DNA from: Nitrospirota bacterium
GTDB lineage: Bacteria; Nitrospirota; Thermodesulfovibrionia; Thermodesulfovibrionales; JdFR-88
Assembly (NCBI GenBank): GCA_021789215.1
Contig: JAJYJS010000016.1
Coordinates: forward strand, 1 to 40,588
Direction of reading: 5' to 3'
Length of the DNA stretch: 40,588 nt
Part shown: piece by piece, positions 16,679 to 22,914 of the stretch
Position numbering within the stretch: the stretch's first letter is position 1
How the letters are laid out: each line of letters begins with the position of its first letter
Notes under the pieces: generated by a model
What the model saw: the letters and a program-made list of their open reading frames with translations, nothing else
What the model was told of the DNA's origin: nothing
Databases searched by the model: none
Translations under genes and position numbers: made by a program

Positions 16679-16695
16679 TGGCATAAGGATTGCTT
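16679..16695 (+). promoter_or_regulatory. Sigma-54 (RpoN) promoter of the NuoEFG-like operon
   Basis: TGGCATAAGGATTGCTT matches the -24/-12 consensus TGGCAC-N5-TTGCW. GG (16680-16681) and GC (16692-16693) are separated by exactly ten bases, the spacing sigma-54 needs. Transcription would begin near 16704, giving a leader of about 25 bases with AAGGAGGT before ATG 16728. The upstream gap (16470-16675) is AT-rich, with a short hairpin (TCGGGT-TACC-ACCCGA near 16529), and leaves room for activator and IHF binding. No AAA+ activator gene is in the window. Confidence 0.8.
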
Positions 16696-16727
16696 ATAAT
16701 TAGTCAGACCTGAAGGAGGTGCTTAAA

Positions 16728-17504
16728 ATGGCGGATGGAAAAAGGATACTGGTAGTGGATGACGACCCTGTTGTGGGCCTTAGCTGCAAGAGGATACTCG
16801 GGGCGGAGGGATACATTGTAAATACGGTCACGAAGGGCGAGGACGCCCTGAAGATGCTGGGGTCGGAGGAGATAGACCTGCTCATATCGGACATAAGGCT
16901 CCCCGACATATACGGCATCGAGGTGCTGGGGGAGGCCCGGACAATCCAGCCCAGGACGGACGTGGTCATGATAACCGGCTACCCCACGCTCGAAGACGCG
17001 AAAGAGGCCATCAGGCTTGGCGCGTTCGAGTTCCTGGAAAAGCCCTTCACGCCGGATTTCATGCGGAAGGTGGCGCACAAGGCATTCGACAAGAGGGGCT
17101 GGATACTCCGGAAGGCATTCATCGACCAGTTCAAACAGTATATAACTCCCGCGTCGGAGCTTGACAACTCCACCATTTACTACAAGGACGGCACGTGGGC
17201 GAGGCCCCTCAACGACGGCCGCTGGGAGCTGGGGTTCGACGTCCGGCAATGGTATCTGAGCGGCCAGCTTCTTTATGTGGACATGATCGAAAAGCCAGCC
17301 GTAAGCTCCGGTGAGCCCTTCGCAAGGATACTGCTTGGCGAGGGCAAGATAATAGAGCTCAAGGCCCCCATGAGCGGCAGCGTGCATGAGAAGAACGACA
17401 GGGTGAACGAGACGCTTTGCAGCTTCGTAAGCGAATGCCTCTCGGAGAACTGGCTCGTCTGGCTGCTCAGGGTCAACCCCAAGGTGATGGCCGAACAGGG
17501 GTAA
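16728..17504 (+). CDS. Response-regulator receiver fused to a GcvH-like (lipoyl-carrier-like) domain
   Basis: 258 residues. Residues 1-120 are a CheY-like receiver: acidic pocket D11-D13, phospho-acceptor D55 in LLISDIRLPD, T82 and K104. Residues about 148-255 resemble glycine-cleavage H protein: WELGFDVRQWYLSGQLLYVDM aligns with the GITDYAQxxLGDIVFVELP region of GcvH, followed by SSGEPFARI and IIELKAPMSG. K211 in ELKAP sits where GcvH carries lipoyl-lysine (ESVKA). No DNA-binding domain is present. ATG 16728 follows AAGGAGGT by seven bases; an ATG at 16719 has no such site. It is the first gene after the sigma-54 promoter. Lipoylation and signal output are inferences. Confidence 0.88.
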   Translation: MADGKRILVVDDDPVVGLSCKRILGAEGYIVNTVTKGEDALKMLGSEEIDLLISDIRLPDIYGIEVLGEARTIQPRTDVVMITGYPTLEDAKEAIRLGAFEFLEKPFTPDFMRKVAHKAFDKRGWILRKAFIDQFKQYITPASELDNSTIYYKDGTWARPLNDGRWELGFDVRQWYLSGQLLYVDMIEKPAVSSGEPFARILLGEGKIIELKAPMSGSVHEKNDRVNETLCSFVSECLSENWLVWLLRVNPKVMAEQG

Positions 17505-17523
17505 TTGGACTAAAAGGGCCGTC

Positions 17524-17558
17524 AGTTTATAAAATAAATAAAGTGTTTAGTTTATAAA
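17524..17558 (+). repeat. Direct repeat AGTTTATAAA, two copies 25 bp apart
   Basis: Identical decamers at 17524-17533 and 17549-17558 lie in the AT-rich 72-base gap between the first two genes of the operon. They could be protein-binding sites or part of a secondary promoter; nothing decides this. Confidence 0.4.
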
Positions 17559-17576
17559 TTTAGATACAGGGGAAAA

Positions 17577-18047
17577 GTGGCTGATCTGGGAAAAAACAGG
17601 ATAGAGGGCAGTTATCCGCTTAAAGGAGGGGATTTCTCGGAGGCGGGGGCGGCATCCAAGGAACTCCGCTCTCAGCTTGCCGCCTTGGGCATCCCTTCCG
17701 AGACGATACGGCGGGCGGCCATATCGGCGTTCGAGGCGGAGATAAACGTGATAATCCATGCGGTTGCCGGCACCCTGCATTTTAAGGTCGAGGGCGACAG
17801 GCTGATAATCACCGTTACGGACATGGGCCCCGGGATTGAGGACATCGAACTTGCCATGCAGGAAGGGTACACAACGGCCCCCGACTGGGCCAGGGAGTTC
17901 GGCTGGGGCAGCGGCATGGGACTGCCCAATATAAAGAGGAATTCCGACGGCCTCAAGATAGACTCCATCATCGGCGAGGGGACGACCCTGGAAATAATAA
18001 TCAACCTTAAGAGCAACGGGAAAAATGACGATATACGAGCTGACTAA
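17577..18047 (+). CDS. RsbW/RsbT-like anti-sigma-type ATP-binding protein
   Basis: 156 residues with a GHKL-ATPase fold and no kinase dimerisation domain. The N box is FEAEINVIIHA (about 58-68), the G1 box DMGPGIEDIE (about 82) and the G2 region GWGSGMGLPNIKR (about 109-121). Single-domain proteins of this type act as Ser kinases or anti-sigma switches (RsbT/RsbW/SpoIIAB). The start is GTG 17577, with AGGGG four bases upstream. It overlaps the DRTGG gene by 23 bases. In known gene clusters such ATPases accompany HydABC-type hydrogenase genes; their substrate there is not established. Confidence 0.83.
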   Translation: MADLGKNRIEGSYPLKGGDFSEAGAASKELRSQLAALGIPSETIRRAAISAFEAEINVIIHAVAGTLHFKVEGDRLIITVTDMGPGIEDIELAMQEGYTTAPDWAREFGWGSGMGLPNIKRNSDGLKIDSIIGEGTTLEIIINLKSNGKNDDIRAD

Positions 18048-18378
18048 AAAATTGAACCTGAGCGTACTGAACAAGGGCTGTCTCGATTCCGCCATCAAGG
18101 GCTGTTACGTAAGCGACATGCTCTCTGACGTCCTTGCAAACGGCAAGGAGGGCAACCTGTGGGTTACGAGGCAGACGCATCCCAACATCGTCGCGGTGGC
18201 GGCGATAAAAGGGCTCGCTGGCATAGTGGTGACCGGAAACAAGCCGGTGGAAGCGGAGACGCTGGAAAAGGCCGAGTCCGAAGACATACCCGTTATGGGC
18301 ACCGGGATCCAGACTTGCGAGATGGCGGGAATGCTTTACAACCTGCTCCTCAGGCATCCGGAGGCCGGACAGCCTTGA
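18025..18378 (+). CDS. DRTGG-domain protein
   Basis: 117 residues, essentially one DRTGG domain. It has an N-terminal KLNLSVLNKG, then VSDMLSDVLANG, VTRQTHPNIVAVAAIKGLAGIVVTGN and SEDIPVMGTGIQTCEMAGMLYNLL. The domain is a presumed small-ligand or regulatory module; stand-alone copies recur in operons of NAD-linked [FeFe] hydrogenases. The gene starts inside the preceding ATPase gene. Its TGA stop (18376-18378) is in the same reading frame as the PHP gene that follows, so the two domains are separated by one stop codon and a 10-16 codon linker. Confidence 0.83.
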   Translation: MTIYELTKKLNLSVLNKGCLDSAIKGCYVSDMLSDVLANGKEGNLWVTRQTHPNIVAVAAIKGLAGIVVTGNKPVEAETLEKAESEDIPVMGTGIQTCEMAGMLYNLLLRHPEAGQP

Positions 18379-18426
18379 AGGCCGCCTGCCCCCGACGGAG
18401 AAAAGGATATTTTATTCACAGCGGAC

Positions 18427-19140
18427 TTGCACATACACAGTTGCCTGTCTCCCTGCGGGGAGCTGGATATGACCCCCAGGCGGATAATAGGCAGGGCAAA
18501 GGAGAAAGGGCTGGACATCATAGCCATAGCCGACCATAATTCCGCCGAGAACCTGGAGACGGCAATCGCAGCGGCGGAAAAGGCCGGCATAACGGTGATG
18601 CCCGCGATGGAGATAACCTCCTCCGAGGAGGTGCACGTGCTTGCGTATTTCGGGTCGCTGGAAAAGGCCGCCCGGATGCAGGAGCTGGTCTATGGCAGGC
18701 TGCCGCAGGGGGCCCAAAACGATGAGAAACTCTGGGGCGAGCAGGTGGTCGTCAACGAGGCGGACGAGGTGCTTGGCTTCAACCCGAGGCTCCTGATAGG
18801 CGCGACCACCATCCCGCTAAGTGAGCTTGTACCGGAGATACACGCCCTTGGGGGGCTTGCGGTGGCAAGCCACTTCGACAAGGGGGCGTTCAGCGTCATC
18901 TCACAGCTTGGATTCGTGCCGGAGGGCATCGCCTTCGACGCCTTCGAGGTATTTTCAGGCGGCGCGGAGGCGCTTGCCATGGTCCCCGCCGGAACGGCCC
19001 TCATCCGCTCCTCGGACGCACACCGCCCCGAGGACATAGGGGCGCGGAGCACCCGTTTTTTAATTGACGGCCCTGAATTCCCGGAGATTGCGCTCGCCTT
19101 CAGGGGGGGGCAGGGCAGAAAGGTGTTTTTCGATATCTGA
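18427..19140 (+). CDS. PHP-domain metal-dependent phosphoesterase
   Basis: About 237 residues. PHP motifs seen are HIHSCLSPCGELDM at the N-terminus, IAIADHN (about 35), MPAMEITSSEEVHVLAYF (about 58-75), GGLAVASHFDKG (about 140) and IRSSDAHRPEDIG near 200. Together they supply the His and Asp ligands of a trinuclear metal site. The start is unclear: TTG 18427 would begin at the HxH motif itself and drop the usual preceding Asp (TADLHIH). The only alternative before the upstream stop is ATT at 18409, with GGAG eight bases before it. Coordinates use TTG. No activity is known for this operon-linked family. It is followed by the second ATPase one base downstream. Confidence 0.85.
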   Translation: MHIHSCLSPCGELDMTPRRIIGRAKEKGLDIIAIADHNSAENLETAIAAAEKAGITVMPAMEITSSEEVHVLAYFGSLEKAARMQELVYGRLPQGAQNDEKLWGEQVVVNEADEVLGFNPRLLIGATTIPLSELVPEIHALGGLAVASHFDKGAFSVISQLGFVPEGIAFDAFEVFSGGAEALAMVPAGTALIRSSDAHRPEDIGARSTRFLIDGPEFPEIALAFRGGQGRKVFFDI

Positions 19141-19141
19141 A

Positions 19142-19744
19142 ATGGAAGACCTGTCATTGCACATACTGGACATAGCTGAAAACTCGATAAACGCGGGGGC
19201 CACAAAGATAGTCATACGGATAAAGGAAGACTCCGCGGCGGACAGGCTCTCCCTGAGCGTGGAGGACAACGGCTCGGGGATGAACGCCGAGACGCTCATG
19301 ATGGTTGACAACCCCTTCTTCACATCCAAAAAGGGGAAAAGATGGGGGCTTGGGATACCGCTGCTGAAGCAGGCGGCCTGCGAGACGGGCGGCGATTTCA
19401 ACATCAGGTCTGAGCCCGGGAAAGGGACGGTGCTTCAGGCTTCGTTCAAGCGGAGCCACATAGACAGGAAACCCCTCGGCGATATCGGCCAGACGATGCT
19501 CGCGCTGATAAGCGGCCACCCCGAGATACACTATGTGCTCTTTTATGAGAAAGACCACTATTACTACGGCTTCGACACCGAGACCCTCAAGGAGGCCCTG
19601 GAAGGCGTGCCGGTAAACCTGCCATCGGTCCTTGCCCTCGTAAAGGAGTCCATAAACAGTTCCGTAAACAAAAAGGATACTCCAGAAAAGACAAGCAGAA
19701 AAACAATAAAAAACCCTCAAGTCAAGGAGGATGCAAGTAGATGA
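19142..19744 (+). CDS. GHKL (histidine-kinase-like) ATPase
   Basis: 200 residues. ATG 19142 starts MEDLSLHILDIAENSINAG, in which LDIAENSINAGA is the N box. The G1 box VEDNGSGMN, the lid region FFTSKKGKRWGLGIPLLK and the G2-type GDFNIRSEPGKGT follow. No His phospho-acceptor or membrane domain exists, so it resembles only the ATPase half of a sensor kinase. A second domain (about 110-175) follows, and the tail is Lys-rich. It could phosphorylate the two receiver-domain fusion proteins of the operon, but this is inference. The stop overlaps the next start as ATGA. Confidence 0.85.
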   Translation: MEDLSLHILDIAENSINAGATKIVIRIKEDSAADRLSLSVEDNGSGMNAETLMMVDNPFFTSKKGKRWGLGIPLLKQAACETGGDFNIRSEPGKGTVLQASFKRSHIDRKPLGDIGQTMLALISGHPEIHYVLFYEKDHYYYGFDTETLKEALEGVPVNLPSVLALVKESINSSVNKKDTPEKTSRKTIKNPQVKEDASR

Positions 19745-20598
19745 AAGGGAACATACTCGTCGTTGACGACGAACAGGTTGTGCTGAAAAGCTGCGAAAGG
19801 ATACTGAAGCCCGAAGGGTACGGCGTCGATACGTCGGGTTCCCCGGCCGAGGCCCTGGAGATGATGGACAGAAACGGCTCCTACGACCTTGTCATCACGG
19901 ACATAAAAATGCCGGGCATGGACGGCATAGAGTTCATGAGGCGGGTGAGGCAGAAGAGGCCGGACGTAAGCATCGTGCTCATAACCGGATACCCTTCCCA
20001 GGAGAGCATCAGGGAGGCGCTGGCCCTGAGGATAGTGGACTACCTGCCAAAGCCCTTCTCCCCGGCGCTCCTGATCGAGGTGGCCCAGAAGGCGATGGAG
20101 TTCAGCAAAAAGACGCAGAAGCCCGAGGTGCAGGACTACACGGAGGAGACCGCCGCGAAGCTGGATGACATCATAAACAGATACAAGACCAAGCCCGGCA
20201 GCCTCATCCCCGTCCTGCAGGAGGCGCAGGAGCTTGTGGGCTACCTGCCCCCCGCGGTGCAGAGGCACATAGCACGCGGGCTTAATCTCCCGGTGAGCGA
20301 GGTCCACGGCGTCGTTTCCTTCTATTCCTTCTTCACGATGAAGCCCAAGGGCAGGCACAACGTGCGCGTATGCCTGGGCACGGCCTGCTACGTCAAGCGC
20401 TCCGAGGAGATCCTGGCAAAACTCAGGGACAGGCTCAAGATAGACATAGGCGAGGTCACGCCGGACAGGAAGTTCTCGCTGGAGAGCGTCCGCTGCCTGG
20501 GCGCCTGCGGCCTGGCGCCGGTCGTCGTCGTGGACAAGGACACGCACGGCTCGGTCAACCCCGTAAAGGCCCTGGACATCCTTGCCCAATACGAATAA
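19741..20598 (+). CDS. Response-regulator receiver fused to NuoE-type [2Fe-2S] subunit
   Basis: 285 residues. Residues 1-120 form a receiver domain: D9/D10, phospho-acceptor D54 in VITDIKMPG, T82 and K104. After a short linker, residues about 130-285 are a NuoE/HndA (24-kDa) thioredoxin-like subunit: helical lead-in (PGSLIPVLQEAQELVGYLP), then the [2Fe-2S] ligands C211 and C216 (CLGTAC) and C252 and C256 (CLGAC). NuoE passes electrons between FMN in NuoF and other centres. Both halves look intact. The fusion would place phosphorylation directly on the diaphorase module. It is followed by HndB-like and NuoF genes in the same operon. Confidence 0.93.
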   Translation: MKGNILVVDDEQVVLKSCERILKPEGYGVDTSGSPAEALEMMDRNGSYDLVITDIKMPGMDGIEFMRRVRQKRPDVSIVLITGYPSQESIREALALRIVDYLPKPFSPALLIEVAQKAMEFSKKTQKPEVQDYTEETAAKLDDIINRYKTKPGSLIPVLQEAQELVGYLPPAVQRHIARGLNLPVSEVHGVVSFYSFFTMKPKGRHNVRVCLGTACYVKRSEEILAKLRDRLKIDIGEVTPDRKFSLESVRCLGACGLAPVVVVDKDTHGSVNPVKALDILAQYE

Positions 20599-20615
20599 AA
20601 GGAGGACTGAAGAAA

Positions 20616-20999
20616 ATGCCCAAGCTTACGATAGACGACCTCAAGAAGATCAAAGAGCAGTACAAGGCCACCCTCACGTTGAGAGAGGGGGGTTACCGGG
20701 CCAAGGTGACCGTCCACATGGGCACCTGCGGCATCGCCGCCGGGGCGCGCGCAGTTATGAACGCCCTCGTTGAGGACCTTGCCGCAAGCGGCGTGAAGGA
20801 CGTAATCGTGACCACATCGGGGTGCGCCGGGTTTTGCAGCAAGGAGCCGATGGCGACAGTGGAGCTTCTTGGCAGCGCCCCCGTCAAATACTGCTACCTT
20901 AACGAAGAGAAGATGAAAAAGATATTCAGGGAGCACATACAGGGCGGCAAGATCGTGGAGGAGTACGCCCTCGTAATGGGAAGCGAGACATCTTATTAA
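20616..20999 (+). CDS. HndB-like thioredoxin-fold [2Fe-2S] ferredoxin
   Basis: 127 residues from ATG 20616, with AAAGGAGG upstream. The Cys pattern CGIAAGA (about residue 39) and TSGCAGFCSKEP (about 70) matches thioredoxin-like [2Fe-2S] proteins such as HndB of the NADP-reducing hydrogenase Hnd and the N-terminal domain of HydB-type NuoF proteins. It probably relays electrons or aids assembly of the NuoE-NuoF unit. A longer frame reaching 20370 only shadows the preceding gene. It lies 17 bases after the receiver-NuoE gene. Confidence 0.88.
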   Translation: MPKLTIDDLKKIKEQYKATLTLREGGYRAKVTVHMGTCGIAAGARAVMNALVEDLAASGVKDVIVTTSGCAGFCSKEPMATVELLGSAPVKYCYLNEEKMKKIFREHIQGGKIVEEYALVMGSETSY

Positions 21000-21045
21000 T
21001 GCGGACTTTTAGGGTTTTTTCAATCTATAACGGAGGAATCCAGGA

Positions 21046-22914
21046 ATGGAAAAAAGCTACAGAGCCAACCTTATGATATGCGGGGGCACCGGCTGCATAG
21101 CGGGCGGCGGCCTGAAGATAAAGCACGCCCTCGAGGATGAGATCAGGAACCGGGGGCTCGAAAACGAGATAGGCCTGGTCATAACCGGCTGCAACGGGTT
21201 CTGCGCCCAGGGGCCGATCATGATCGTTTACCCTGACGGCACATTCTACGAAAAACTCACCACGGCGGACGTGCCCCTCATCGTGGAGGAGCACCTGCTC
21301 AAGGGCAGGCCGATAGAGCGGCTCATGTACAAGGAGCCCGACAAGAAGCAGGTCCTTCCGGTCATGAAGGACATCCCCTTCTTCAATCTCCAGGTGCTGA
21401 GGGCGCTGAGGAACAAGGGGCTTATAGACCCGGAAAAGATAGACGAATACATAGCGAGGGACGGCTACCAGGCCGCGGCCAGGGCGCTCACGCAGATGAC
21501 CCCGGAGCAGGTCGTAAAGGAGATAAAGGACTCCGGGCTCCGCGGAAGGGGCGGCGCGGGCTTCCCCACCGGACTCAAGTGGGAGCTTTGCTCCAGGGTG
21601 CCCGGAGAGCTCAAGTACATCCTCTGCAACGGCGACGAGGGAGACCCCGGCGCGTTCATGGACAGGAGCGTCATGGAGGCCGACCCGCACGTCGTGCTTG
21701 AGGGCATGATAATCGGCGCGAAGGCGATAGGCGCAAGCAGGGGTTATATATATGTCAGGGCCGAATACCCGCTGGCCGTCGCCAGGCTCCAGAAAGCGAT
21801 AGAGCAGGCAAGGGAGTACGGCCTGCTGGGCGAGAACATCCTGGGCACGGGGTTCAACCTGGACATAGAGATATACCAGGGCGCGGGCGCGTTCGTCTGC
21901 GGCGAGGAGACGGCCCTCATGCGCTCCCTCGAAGGCAAACGCGGCATGCCCATACCAAGGCCGCCCTTCCCCGCCGTCCAGGGCCTGTGGAGAAAACCCA
22001 CCGTGCTCAACAACGTCGAGACCTACGCCAACATCCCGTCCATAATCCTTAACGGAGCGGCATGGTACAAGAGCCTCGGCACGGAAAAGTCCACCGGCAC
22101 GAAGGTCTTCGCCCTGACGGGCGCGGTCAACAACATAGGGCTTATCGAGGTGCCGATGGGGATACCGCTGCGGAAAGTCATATTCGACATCGGCGGCGGC
22201 ATAAAGAAGGGCAGGAAGTTCAAGGCCGTGCAGCTTGGCGGCCCCTCCGGCGGCTGCATACCTGAAAACCTCCTGGACACCCCGGTCACCTACGAGGACA
22301 TCGTCCAGACCGGGGCCATCGTGGGCTCCGGCGGCATGGTCGTCATAGACGACTACAACTGCATGGTGAGCGTGGCCAAGTTCTTCCTGGAGTTCACCAC
22401 GGACGAGTCCTGCGGCAAGTGCCCCCCGTGCAGGATAGGCACCAAGGTGATGCACGACAAGCTTGCGGACATAACCGAGGGCAGGGGCAGGGAAGGCGAT
22501 ATCGAGCTCCTGCAGGACCTGGCCCAGGACATCATAAACACATCGCTCTGCGGGCTTGGCCAGACGGCCCCGAACCCCGTCCTGAGCACGATAAGGTACT
22601 TCAGGGATGAATACGAGTCCCACATAAAAGAGGGATGGTGCAAGGCGGGGGTGTGCAGGCCGCTTGTCACCTTCTACGTTGACGCCGAGGCCTGCAAGGG
22701 CTGCGGCGCGTGCGCAAGGGTGTGCCCTCAGAAGGCGATATCGGGCGAAAAGAAACAGGCCCATGTAATCAATCAGGAGCTTTGCGTCAAGTGCCGCTCC
22801 TGTTACGAGACCTGCAAATTCGGGGCCCTGAAGGTAGGCCCTGGCAAGCTCCGCGAAGAGCTTATCGCAAAGGCCAAAGAGGCCCAGACAGCGAAAGGAG
22901 TGGAAACGGCATGA
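21046..22914 (+). CDS. nuoF: NuoF/HndC-like NADH-binding flavoprotein subunit
   Basis: 622 residues, longer than E. coli NuoF because of extra domains at both ends. Residues 1-110 are a thioredoxin-like [2Fe-2S] domain (CGGTGCIAGGG, TGCNGFCAQGP). The NuoF core has the FMN/NADH glycine motif GLRGRGGAGFPTGLKW (about 164-179), CNGDEGDPGAFMDR (about 195) and the [4Fe-4S] motif ESCGKCPPCRIG (about 455). The C-terminus has two ferredoxin [4Fe-4S] motifs, CKGCGACARVCP (about 549) and CVKCRSCYETC (about 580). This architecture is that of HydB/HndC of bifurcating hydrogenases and NAD-linked formate dehydrogenases. It should bind NAD(H) in the cytoplasm. The stop overlaps the next ATG (ATGA). Confidence 0.96.
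   Translation: MEKSYRANLMICGGTGCIAGGGLKIKHALEDEIRNRGLENEIGLVITGCNGFCAQGPIMIVYPDGTFYEKLTTADVPLIVEEHLLKGRPIERLMYKEPDKKQVLPVMKDIPFFNLQVLRALRNKGLIDPEKIDEYIARDGYQAAARALTQMTPEQVVKEIKDSGLRGRGGAGFPTGLKWELCSRVPGELKYILCNGDEGDPGAFMDRSVMEADPHVVLEGMIIGAKAIGASRGYIYVRAEYPLAVARLQKAIEQAREYGLLGENILGTGFNLDIEIYQGAGAFVCGEETALMRSLEGKRGMPIPRPPFPAVQGLWRKPTVLNNVETYANIPSIILNGAAWYKSLGTEKSTGTKVFALTGAVNNIGLIEVPMGIPLRKVIFDIGGGIKKGRKFKAVQLGGPSGGCIPENLLDTPVTYEDIVQTGAIVGSGGMVVIDDYNCMVSVAKFFLEFTTDESCGKCPPCRIGTKVMHDKLADITEGRGREGDIELLQDLAQDIINTSLCGLGQTAPNPVLSTIRYFRDEYESHIKEGWCKAGVCRPLVTFYVDAEACKGCGACARVCPQKAISGEKKQAHVINQELCVKCRSCYETCKFGALKVGPGKLREELIAKAKEAQTAKGVETA

Noticed and set aside
20370-20615. N-terminal extension of the HndB-like protein
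   Set aside because: It is a shadow of the receiver-NuoE gene; ATG 20616 has a strong AAAGGAGG site.
21025-22764. Long open frame antisense to nuoF
   Set aside because: The 579-codon frame mirrors the codon bias of the GC-rich nuoF gene, has no recognisable domains or ribosome binding site, and nuoF itself is unmistakable.
22710-22910. N-terminal extension of the NuoG-like protein
   Set aside because: It lies inside nuoF in another frame; ATG 22911 overlaps the nuoF stop as ATGA and begins the conserved ferredoxin domain.
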